64,000 nt of DNA, taken from contig VXBM01001603.1 in assembly GCA_013400155.1 (NCBI GenBank), forward strand, positions 62,001-126,000, in the 5' to 3' direction. This DNA comes from Helopsaltes ochotensis (lineage: Eukaryota > Chordata > Aves > Passeriformes > Locustellidae). Positions within the stretch are counted from its first letter, which is position 1. Every line of letters starts with the position of its first letter. Positions 36,545 through 48,900 of this stretch are shown piece by piece. The notes below the pieces were generated by a model. The model saw only the letters and a list, made by a program, of their open reading frames with translations. It made no database searches and had not been told where the DNA came from. Position numbers and translations under genes: made by a program.

Positions 36545-36792
36545 TCACATTGTATCCTTTATTTAAAAGTGTGCAAAAAATTCCTTAAATAAAAAGTGTT
36601 TGTTTTAACAATTAAAGTTTGGAGGTAGAACAACAATTCAAGTTGTTCTTTCCCCTCCAGGTTTTATTATAAAAGCACTTTTACTTAGAAAAACCTTCCT
36701 TTTTTAGAAAAGGGTACAAACATGATATGTACTGAAAAGACTGAGAAGAGGTACCTTGATTAAAAACCCCTACTGGTGAGAAAGACAGTCAG
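36545..36792 (-). other. POC5: POC5 3' UTR
   Basis: Downstream of the POC5 stop on the minus strand, AATAAA signals are at 36663-36668 and 36558-36563 (TTTATT on the + strand). A short 3' UTR of about 130-250 nt is implied. Confidence 0.5.
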
Positions 36793-36936
36793 TCAGTCAA
36801 CAACTTTTATTGACTGAACACTGGCTTGGCCCTGAAGAACTCGCCCAGCTTGTCCTGCAGGTCTTGCAGAGGTAGAGCCGGAGGAATGAAGCACAGTTCG
36901 AGGATATTTAGCAGCAACGGCTTGTGATATGGTTTG
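36793..36936 (-). CDS. POC5: POC5 terminal coding exon
   Basis: Acceptor ACTTTTCAG. It encodes QTISQAVAAKYPRTVLHSSG to SVQSIKVVD and the stop (TGA, complement of 36793-36795). The KYPRT and SIKVVD ends match vertebrate POC5. Confidence 0.95.
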   Translation of the reverse strand, partial: QTISQAVAAKYPRTVLHSSGSTSARPAGQAGRVLQGQASVQSIKVVD

Positions 36937-39900
36937 CTGAAAAGTAATCAGATACATCAGAACCCTTAGTGGCACAAAAAATTCACATTAAAATAGCTCT
37001 AAGTGAGCTGTAGTTTAAAAAGAAAGACCTGCAATCCAGCAATATGAAATACACTTATCAAGAAGGTAAAAAATAAATGGTCATTTAAATGAAAGAGTAA
37101 TTTTTTTTTCCTTTCTTATCTGCAACACACTTTTTAGAACACAAAGTGCTAGGCTTCCAATTAACTAAGTATCTTGAGCTTTTATCACCCCAATCTTATT
37201 TCAAGGTTGGGTTGTTTTAGTTTTTTACCATACTGTTCACAATTTTCCCCTGTAGTGCTAATTTAATCATGCCAACTTTCCTTTTGAAGTACTTGCTGTG
37301 AGGCAATCTCTGAAAGATCTTTGAAAAGAAAAGGTTTGCAATTTTATCAAGAATTAATTTTCTGCCCATAAAATTAGCTACCTTAGTGTAATAAACAGTA
37401 GTCATTCTGCTTTTAATCAAGGTAAATTCTCTTCCCTCTCAAATTAACTCAAGACAAATACTTAACTTAGATTTTTATTTGCAGAATGGGTATACAGAAT
37501 ATATTTCCAGGCTGTCACATTTATTACATTTTCAGAAGTCAGTTTTTGTTACAGGAGTTCAGGTGCTTTCCTTGTCACACTAGTCATAAAATCTGAATCC
37601 AGAAATTGTTCCTAATGAAATAATTACCATGCTGAATCTCTAAACTCCTAAGAACATACAATTTAAATATCAATTTCTGCTTAGGAGCCCAAATTCTTGA
37701 AAGCTCTGTGCAGTAAGCCACATGGCTGTGAGTCATGGCAGGAAACTGGGGCCTGTTCTGCTTTTGCTACTGCCCTGCTGGTGAGAGGGTGCTTAGGAAG
37801 CTGGGAGGAGACAGAGCCCAGCTGACCAAAGGGATATTCCAGACCAAGCTCAGTGTATAAAGTGGAGGGATTAAGGAGTGAGGGGGGACATTTGAAGTGA
37901 TGGAATGTGCCTTCCCAAGCAACCATTATGTGTGATGGGGCCCGGCTCTCCTGGAGGTGGCTGCTCATGGGACGCACTGAATTTATTCCCTGGTTTGCTT
38001 TGCCTGTGTGCACAGCCTTTGCTTTCCCTATTAAACTCTCTTTCTCAGCCCATGAGTTCTCCAGCTCTCACCCTTCTGATGCTCTCCCTGATCTCTGTGG
38101 TGGGGGAGTGAGTGAGAGGCTGTGTGGGGCTTGGCTGCTGCCTGGGGTTAAACCTTGACATCTCACCAGTTCCTTCTACACAAAGACAGTAAGTACTGTT
38201 TGCTGTTTTTAACAGGCCTAAAGTCTGAGCTTCATCCAATATCTTTTCACAAGGTAATTTTTCTTCAAACTATTACCATATGTGTTGTAATAAAAATACT
38301 TTAAGAAGCATAATTTGATTTACCTGAGTGACTGGATGATGTTTCTCAACAATGACTGAACTCATGGGTGGAGCAACTCCCATCACTGCTAAACTCCCAG
38401 CTCTGGTTTTTTGTCCCATATCAGCTCGGCCTGTGATTCGAGCAGTGATAGTTCTTCCTGCTTTCTGTTGTGCAGATGTTATTACTTTTGCCATGGGCTA
38501 AAAATAAATTAAATATTAATTGGTAAAAATTTCTAAACGTAATATTTACAGTTCTCTAGTGTTTCTGCTCAGTTTTATCTGCCACATGCCTAAATGGAAC
38601 ATGTGATGTGGCAGGTAATCAGTTACATTACACAGGACTGAATTTGCTCCACCTGGCTGCAACCAGGATTACTCCAATTTTTCCATTTGTGAGATAGCAT
38701 TTCAAGCAAATGAATTCTGCCCCGAGGGAAGTAAGACTAATTTGACAAAAACCAAGCAGCATGGATTGTTTAGCTTTGCTTGCTGACTGCATGCTTGAGT
38801 GACAGCTGCAGGTACTTCCATCACTGTTGAAATCCTTTCTAGCAATGACAGAGCACATAATTAAAAAGCTCCCATGCATACAATAATGCATTTTTCTCTG
38901 ACAGCTGATAGCAAACTGTGCCAAATGCAGAAAAGAAAGGAGGGCAGTTCAGCACTAAGCACAGAAAAGGGAATGAGGGAGAAATTTCAAAGAGCAGGAT
39001 AACTAGGAAAAGCACTTTCCACAACAAAAGGTTATCAAGTCAAACACTGACTGTTCCTGTTGTACTATACCTAAGTGTTCATGCACTCTTCTGTTCTTCA
39101 TTTTGCCACACTGCCCTATCTATGAAAAGAATTTCAAACTGCTCCTAGCATAAATGAGTTTATGTAACATAAATGAGCATTTGCAAGCTAGTGTCTTCAT
39201 ACTGCTATGTAAACACTATGGCAGCGTCCTCAACTACATACCTGTGTTACTCTAAGAAATGCACAAATAACAATACCCAAACTAGTATTTCTTATGGCTA
39301 TGCCTTAAAAGAAGGAAAAAAGTTAACTTTAGCATGTTACCAGTTTTTGAGTTGATGTCAAACCAGATCCTGATGTTGTGCTAGCGACGATTACTGGAGA
39401 ATCAGAATCTAGTCTCGTCTCAGGAGTGCTTGCATGAGCCAGGTGGCTACAAAACTGAAAGGAAACCAGCGTTTACACAAAATGTGTATTACTTTTACTT
39501 TCTAGAAAATAGAGTCTTACTCCTTAGTCAGTTTTTTTACTATCCCAATTACCTTTTTAATTGTAAGGTCTTTGCAGATATTTTATCTCTAGTGTTACTG
39601 TTTATTGTTAATTTAAAATTACTTGTCTAAAAATTGTCGAAATGGTGTGAATAACATTTGTCACTATTAGAATGAAAAGTCAGGAGAAAGGCATGCACAT
39701 CAGCTCTGTTCTAACCTACTCTCTAGCATGATACTGTTTTACAGTGGCAAAGTTTTCAGGATGACTCCAGGGCAGGTCCAAAACAACCATGCTACTCGAC
39801 GATGATCTGGCTAAGTTCATATGACAGGAAAATAAGCTGAGTGCCCTCAATGTCTGTATGTATTACCCGCCTAAAAAAGAAGTTTGAAGCCAAGCCAGCT

Positions 39901-42900
39901 TTTCACTTTTCCAGAGTATATTAAATTCAAGTTTAAAAAACCAAAAAACTCTCTTAACAGCTTTTTTCTAGAGAGAGCCTTAGAGAGCAAATTATGCTTA
40001 TTGTAGTGACCTTGTCTTCATTAGTTTAATGCATTTTCACTAAAATAAAAAATTAAAAAAAAAAAAGAGCTTAATGAAAGTACAGCAAGCCACAGCAGCT
40101 GTGCCCCAGTAACTTGATTTTCACAGTGTAGTCTGAACACACGTGAAAGTTTCCTTTCAGACCTGGACTCTCTTCAAAAAAGCCCCAACCAAGGAATTTC
40201 ATTTTTGTCATTAGGAAATACAATTCTGTTCCAGCTACATGCTTACCATGTTTTCCATCTGAAGAGCAGGTGCTGGTGGAGGTGGTGGTGAGGGTTGATT
40301 ATAGGGTGAAGGAGGTGGTGGCCTTCCTGCACCATTTTCATTTCTCCTGCTTCCTGTATCTATTATTAGAATCACAAAGTAACGGGATAAGCACATAATC
40401 TAGCTTACCCTAAGGAGTGAGGATATGGGGGAAGGTAAATTACAACAAATATATTAGGCCTTTTTTTGGGATTTCTGTATAATCAATAAAAAAGAACTGG
40501 CTGTTCTTTATAGAGGTAGGTAGATAGACAGATATAAACACACATTCCTGTATTTTACCCGCTTTTGAAATGCTTGTAAACATTTTTCAAGGGGCTTGTT
40601 TCTTTATTAAGTCTCAACACCCCTGTGGCACTTCTCACCTACTTGTAGTGCAAAGAACTGAGGTTCTTTCTACTGCTTGCCAAAACTAAAACCAGCGTGC
40701 AAGAGGTGCTTTTATCCAAAGAGACAAAATCCAGTTTAGATAGGAAAGCACAAAGGTCACACTCGACATCTGCGAGGGCACAAGGTCCTTAAGGGGCTTA
40801 CTGGCAGTAAAATAAAATGTTATGCATTAGCAGCAGCATCTCATCCCTACATATAATGGCTGGATAGTGCCCTCATCCTGGCTGTAGGGCTGGGAAAATC
40901 TACAGGCACCCTATAGCTCTCATCAACCCTCACCACGGTAGGCTGGCAAGCATAAACTTGAACAGAATCCATCTGGGATACTTTTATCTCACAATAAGAC
41001 AGACACTGGGGATGCCAGATCTGCAGACATAAGCCCAGTCTCTTTTCCCAACAGTTCCAGCTTTTCCCTTTTAGAATAGAGACTGTCTTAAAGGAATGAG
41101 AGAGAGGTATTCTTATTTACTCTACTATTTCTGAAGAAGCTGAGGCTAGGAGTTCCAGGACAAGAGAAATTTGCTCATTCCAGGAACTAGAGTGACACCG
41201 TGTGGTAGTTGTGTTTGGTTTTTTATTAGCTGAAACATGCAGGAAAAATAAAAGGAAGGTGCTTCAAATCTGTGCAATACTAGTAGATGACAAGAGTAAA
41301 AGAATGCCAGAATATGCATTTTGAACATATTTATGTGTGTACACACAAATTAAGCTTAACCACAGACAGGACCAATGCAGAGTTACAGACCAGTCAGATC
41401 TGATCTACATTATGGAGGAAAACCAGTGTTGTGATTTTTATAAGCAAAAAGTCATGAATTCCTGTGGTTTCAGTGTTCCTTTAAATACATAAAGAGGTTA
41501 AAATAATCTTAATATGCTACTAATTAAAAAAAAAGTCAGCAAATTAGGCAGATAACTTTAACACCATCAACACTGACACTAAATATTATGAAGCTATTAA
41601 ATACATGCACATATGTATTTTACCTTTAGATTGTGTATATATTAAATGTATATTAAAGTAACCTAACCACAAATTTGTAAATGGATGAAATTTTGCTTTT
41701 TTTATCCAATGACAGTAGGTGGCACTGCAGTGTTCATATAAATTTATAATTGCTGACTGATTCTGGCACATGGAAGCTTTGATGCCCACAGATTAAAAGA
41801 CTAAAACAGATCACAACCATCTTCTCTGATGTTTGCAGTCCTCCAGCGTCCTGATCACTGTTCTACCTGATTAAGAATGCAGATCAATGGTTGTTCAATC
41901 ATATTAAATAATTATGTAACTAAATTCATTAAAACCACCATCTGGCTGTATGAAAAAGATAGTATGCCTGGGGCAGGGGAGAAGGTGCTACCAGAGGTGG
42001 TGGAAGCTGATGATCTGCTTGGGACGGAGGACAAAGGAGTCTGTGAGATGTTTTGAAACCTGATTAAAAAGCACAATAGTGGACACACAAAAAAATGAGT
42101 TACAGGTGCCCCAACATCCAGCACAGCAAAATCTTTAGGTGTTGTGCTGGTGTAGAGTATCAGTTCCAGCTTCTTAGTAAAAATCGAGCAAAACCTTTGG
42201 CCTGTGAAACTCAAGGCTTGGTCACAACTATTCTATAGCTCGGTGTCTTCATTTCCTCTACTACTGACTCTCATTTTTATAGGTCTGCAGAAACAATGCT
42301 TTCACACCAGTTAATTACCCTTTATTATCAGGGATACCTGTTGTCTGCTGCATGTTTTTTGGAAACAATAAACAAGCAAATAAAAAATAATGCTTCAAGA
42401 TAGAATAATTCTTAATTAGTAACACAGTGAAAAATAAAGTACTTGGGAAATGCCCTGTAATTTTATTCCCAAACTGAGTATCTTCATGAAATCATCCATT
42501 CTTAACCTTCTACAAATATTGATCCTAAATTTTTACTAGCACACAGCTACTACACTTAGCTAATGTCATATTAATTTCCTAAGCAACTCCACAAATACCA
42601 CTTATGTTTAACAGCCTTAGACAGCCGCTCAGGTAAGTATCCTCTTACATCTGCTTCAGGTTTTCATCTCCTCTTCCTTTTATGGTGAAGAATTTCTCTA
42701 ACGCAGCTCAGAAACTTCTGTGTAAGACTGTTAAATTTAGCACCTGAAGTTATTTGTCTAAAGCTGCCAGCACAGCTGGCTGTTGAGCCACATGGATAGC
42801 TGTGGCACTCCTGCTGGCACAGCTAGTTTCTCTTTAATGCAGGTTGCTGCACCAGCACCGCTGTGCTCCCACTGCTGTGGATTGTCTCACTCTGAGCGAG

Positions 42901-45900
42901 CGATTCCATTACGTCTGCAAGCGTGTGCAGCTCTTCCCCGTGCAGCTGCACAGGTTTTACGGGTATGCTGCTGATAAAAATAGGCTAGTGTTTCCTGTTC
43001 TGGCACGGAGTAGAACCTGAGAGATTTGAACCTGAGAGATTTGCCTGCCCTTTTTACATTCAAAAGCAAGATTAAGAAAGAAGGGAGAGCTGTCTGGGAA
43101 AAGCTGATTCACAGCACACCAAAGATTGCAGAGCATAAAGGAATTTTCAGGATTCTGTCTTCACTGCTCCATAACCTGGTGTTTTAAGAAGTTTGCTACC
43201 TTTGACTTCCTGTTCTGCCTTCAGCTGCAGGTTACTACTCTCCCAGCAATGTGGGATGAAGGGAACATGTTCCTCCTTTCAGCTGCAGCAGTATGAAGTC
43301 CAGCATCAGTACATTTCTCAACATATTCAATAGGACATTTTAAAGCAAAAGAAGTTTAATAAACTCTGTACTGCCAAAAATTCTCAAGTTAAAAAAAGAG
43401 AAAAGGAACTCCATTAAAACAAACCAACAAAAAAATCCCAAGCAAATCCAACAAAAATGATACCAGATTAAACCAGCTATTCATACTAACCAGGATCTGG
43501 CCTACTGTCCTTGCTTTGAAACATGGTCATTGCTTCCAGATTCAAAGCACATACACCACGCATGAAAGCTTTCTTCATGCTGTCTTCATACTGATCTCTT
43601 TCACTATGCAGTCGCAGAATCTCAGCTTTTGTCTGCTCCACAGTAGCAGTTAACTATGAAACAGAATGAGGAAACAGGTCTCTCTTACTTCTGAATGCAA
43701 ACTACAAACATACTCATGTTAAAGTGAATTAGCTTTAAAGATCATTTACTATATTTAAAAAGATAGAGGTTTTCACATGAAAATCTCTGCTTCACCAGAG
43801 ATGAACAGCTCATTGTAGTTTCTTTGTAACACAGCACAATATTAATAATAGAGCATATCATGGACAAGACTATTCAAAAGGACTGTCAGACCCTACCTAA
43901 GCAGAAATGTATCTCGCAAGCTTTAGTCTTTTAGAAATTAGCATCTGGCACAACCCAGATCTCTGTAGAAACATATTCATTCAACAGAAGTGCAATCATT
44001 CTCTGACAATTATTTAAGTATAAGGGTAAATTTTCATCACCAGTTTCTCTTCTCTAGATACTGTAAAAACCCAAAAATGCTGAGAAAGGAACAGAGCAAG
44101 TTGCTACTCATGGTTTTTTGTGCTGTTAATACGCATTTGGTAAGCCTGTTCTTAAAATTCTAGGTTTAGTTTCTTGTTGAAATACAAATCTCTTAAAAGT
44201 TGTATTTTAAAACTGATTACTTAGCATGCACCAAAGCACAGGTTGATGATTTCACCTTAAGCTCTGAAAATTCTTTAACAAGCTTAATCTTTTTACTTAA
44301 GCAAAAGAAAAATCAAACTTAATTTCAGCCTTTAACAGAGTAGCTATTACAGAAATTATTATTGTACTCATCATGATAATTCAAAGTAATAATGGTCTTC
44401 TACTTCCATTGTCTTCTTCATTAAGACCTCAAAATACATAGCCCATACTAAAAGGAAGCTGCTAGAAAACAAATGGTATTCCCATTGGTAGGCAACCAGA
44501 GATTTGCCTTGTTTTTGGAAAAGTCTAGTTTATTTCATCCGTGCATGCAGATTGGCAAATTTTATATCAGATGCAGGAAAAAAGTTACATCTAAAAACAT
44601 AACAGAGATCTTAGATTCATTCAGTTCTTCTTGCATACTTGGGAGCTCTGTTCTACTGCAAAATATTCAAGTCTGTTAGGTTTGCTGAGAAAGAGATACT
44701 TTGGAGGGACAGGGATTGGGAGTCAAGGAGCAAAAGGAAAAAAAAAAGATTTATTTTACCTCTGCAATTCTGGCTTCATAATCATTGGTGAGCTGAACAC
44801 AGACATCTTCTGCCCTTAACTGACAGGCTTTTGTTACTTTGTCTTTCCATCTTTCTTCACAAACAGAACGCCATGCTGCCCACACTTTCTTCATCAAAGC
44901 TGTCTGGAAATGTTTATCTGCCACTCTAATTGCATATTCCTTAGGAGGCAAATACAACCACATCAGGCGAAAGTTCAGGGTTGATAAAAAGTACGGTACT
45001 CCAATGTGGATTATAGTTTTACAGCTTATTACAAAGACCACAGTAAAAAACCCTTGACTGAGTTACAGGTCCTGCACTGGAGTGTTACACAAGCAGCAGC
45101 TCAGTGTTGCCTCTGCACATGTGCTATGGCACATTACTGTCCCCACCGTATTTGTGAACTCCTAGGCTACACACAACAGTGGTCTTACTCTTAGTTTAAT
45201 GACACTCAAACAACAACCTCACATACACAGTGTAAAGGGACGTGTGAAGCCATTTTTTGGGTATGTGGCACATTTGGATTCACTGCAGGAATCATATAAA
45301 ACCTCCAGTCAAAAAGATTGCAGATAGGTAGCGTAAAACACTTACCTTTTGAATAAATTTAGACTCCAGGATTGTTTAAAAACTATCTTAAAACAAACCC
45401 TACTATTCTGCTCTATATTAAAATAGTCAGCACGCAACCGTTTTTTTTTCTATTCCAGAGGGTATTCTGACAGCGATGTTCTTTTTAGAACTGATCTTTT
45501 CAAACTATTACTTGACACTGTCAAACACATCAAAATTGAAACACTGTAATTTCTTCAAACTGTAACGGGAACTGCAGCAGCTCTGACTCTTTTGTGTTCA
45601 GAGGTTTCATTTTCATTGCATTTTGATTTTGTGCACATACCTCTTGTTTGACATTAACATGCTGAATCCGCCAGAGCGTAAACCTTCTCATCAACTCTAC
45701 TCTGTCCTTTTGCTTTTCTAATGCTTTGGTCAAGTTAGTAATTACCTGCAAAAATATTTGTTAACATTATTTCAATAGCTGTGGTCACTGTAAGATCAAA
45801 CAGAACGCATTTTATGTCTCAGTTGTTTTTCACTTAATGCACTCGCTTTTAACAGATGCTTTCTACTGAAACTTCCCTTTACTGTAATCAAGTAAGAAAC

Positions 45901-48900
45901 AATAATCAGAGCTCAAATCAGAAATAAAACTCCTGCAGCTTCGACACTCAGATTGTGGCACTTCCATCGTGTAGTTTCAGGAGAAGTTCAACTGAATTGT
46001 TATTTCCTCCTACATTTGCTGGTTTCAGAGCTATTTCCTCATAATTAACTGTTACTGTAGCATATTATCAGAAGAAATTCTTATTTCAAAGAGAATTTTG
46101 ATACATCAGAAGCATTTATATTAGAAGTTTGTTTGACTTGTCTGAACAGAATAAACAAGGTAAGTTGTTGCTAAGAACCAGAAAAGTCTTATTAAGAATT
46201 GTTACTCTCTTTAGAAGTTCTCATGAAAGATACATATATAGGCTTATAGCAATTAAAACATTGGAGAGGTGAGAAGTCATACTGAACAGAGACTGCAACT
46301 GGGGACTTTAACCAGCAATCTCTGAATTTCATGAGTACACATAAACAGCTGAAGTTCCCCAATTAAAAAGTAAGCCAGGTATGATGCAAATTTGGTACAC
46401 CAAATCTGAATATTTATCCATATTTCTGCCTAATTTCTTAAGCTAGATTCTGTCATCAGTCACATATGAGCAATTCCAACGATCAACAGTGACCTCTCTT
46501 GGAACTTCGGGGAATAATGTAAAATTATTTTAACAAATGCATAAATATTGTTGAGATCAACATTTTATGATAATACCTGTTAGCATATGTTAACATTATG
46601 CTGCTTTTGCTACAAGTGATAATCACTGAACATACATCAATGAAATGAATGATACCTAAAATTAAAATAGAAAGTAAATTAAATTGATATATTAACTGCT
46701 TTTGTTGAGAAAATGTCATAACATCAAGTTATGAAGCTGCACACTAGAAGTCTTAGACTAAGTCTATTTTTGTTAACTAACATATTTCTGCAAATAAAAA
46801 GAATTTGAGATTTACAATGTGAAATAAGAATCCATAATACTTGTAATATTTGTGAGGCTGATGGACCTTGGTTTATTTCCGTATCAGGATACAGCAGCTT
46901 TCATAATTATGGATGATATACAAAAGCATGGAAGCACTGCTACCTTCCATTCAGGTGGTAGAATAGTAATCTTCTATTCGAACAATTTTTTTGTTAGAAA
47001 CAGAACTATAAAGAAATAATTTCTTCGGCAGCAGAAAACAAAATAGAGCTTTGAAGGTATCACTGAGAATTACGGCACATTAAATACGACTGAGATACAA
47101 TGATCCAACAGAGTTAGATGTTTGAAAGGTATAGGCTGAAATAACCATGCACATAGGTACTAGGTTACATTGTTATTGTAATGATACAACATTTATATTT
47201 GCTCGGTCTGTAAGATTAGTCTGTTTTCCAAATGGACACGGAACACCATCTTCATTTATATTTCAACTCCTGCAATGTATGGTTTTTGAAAATATGAGTA
47301 AGAATTAGAAACCCAAACTCCATTAAGTGTTCTCAAATACTAGATTAAATGCTCAGGGTAGCAGTAAGAAGACTCAATTATGTTATGTGACTGGAAAACT
47401 GCCAGGATTTTACATCTATGTTCCCAGTTCTAGTTAATTTGGAAGTTGTTCACACTGTTGATAGCAAGAAAGTGTAAACCAGAGACTCCAAATGTCCAAT
47501 TCTAAGTATACGTACAAATGTAGAGTTCCTCAGAATCCTAAAATAGAGGCTCTTCAACATTTACGAGACTGCTGTCCATTCAAAATTGAGGAAAACCAAT
47601 CCAATAGTTGAAAAGTTAGAAGCTTTTAAAGTGTAAGAGCTAATAGACTCACCTAAGGTTGTAAGATCTTCATGAAATAAATAAGAAACAAGAGTGGACT
47701 CTAGATTTAAGAAGCAAACAATGCAAAGTATGCACATATAATGTGTTTTCATTGTTAGTATAGACAACCCTATTAGCAACAATGATGATTTTTCTACTAT
47801 ACAGTCTGAATGTATTATTTACTTCTCTGTTACTTGCTTCAAAAAAGATGTTGTTCAAAGAGATGGACCAAAAAACTTAGTGTGGATATTTTTAAACAGA
47901 GAGGAACTGTTAAAATATGAAATTAAGTTACTACCTCATCTTTCCTGCTAATAGAGATTTCGTAAGTATGAAGTAAGTCCTTCAGGTTTTCCAGCTCATT
48001 CTGCAGTTGTTTCACATGTGTGGCATGTTTCTCTTTCTGTTGTCTCATTTGAAGCTTGTGATGTTCAATCAAACTAAGTTTCCAATTTTTCAGTTCAGTC
48101 ACAATATTTGTCTGAAAAATTAAAAGGATGACAGTAATTCAATGAGTTCAAACTATTCCCTCCTCTCTATTATTTTAATCTTAAAACACTTAGCAATTAA
48201 GGGTTGCTGATATTTACAGTGATACTTTCATTACACAGGCTGTGCATTACCAGACACAGTGAACTATTGAATCATTTTATCTGAACACCCTTAATGAAGA
48301 CAGTTATCCCAAAATTTTTGAAAAAAGATGTATGCTATGTATGCTTATGTGCAATAACAACAAAAACCAAAACCCACCATTCTCCCAGCAATCACACTGC
48401 AACTTCTCCTCCACTCACTCCACAATACAGCGATTATCTGTGCATGATTTTTAAGGATTCCATACAATATAAATACCTTAAGACTTCCACTCCAGAGATC
48501 AAGTATATTTTCTATTTGCGTGACTTTTTCATCTGGTAAAGTTAATTCGGTCACTGTGGTTTTGTTGACTTCTCCTGCGTCACGAGAGGAAGCTGCTTCT
48601 GAAAGAACAGGTTGTTCCATACCAGCCTGCTTCACTGATGTTGGGACTGAAAATAAAACAGGAGAATAGAGACTGACACTCTGGAAAGGCTAACAGGTCT
48701 ACATTCCGGATAGAAGTCACAAAACAGTAAAAAGGAAATAAAATATTTATAACATCAGAAACCTCCTTTCTCCACATAAGAAAAACCAATCCAATTCTAA
48801 TACATGCTTCCTGGACACATGTATTTAAACTGGCAACCCTATTGTAATGTTAATAAATTCAAAAGTACTGCTCCCTTAAAATACAGTATCTTAATATAAG

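Noticed and set aside
41985..42060. A Pro/Ser-rich stretch on the minus strand with acceptor TTTTTAATCAG, considered as an extra POC5 exon
   Set aside because: Exon 7 joins exon 8 directly in the right phase. Inserting this 68-nt piece forces exon 8 into a different frame and a different acceptor for exon 9, and loses the similarity of exon 9 to mammalian POC5.
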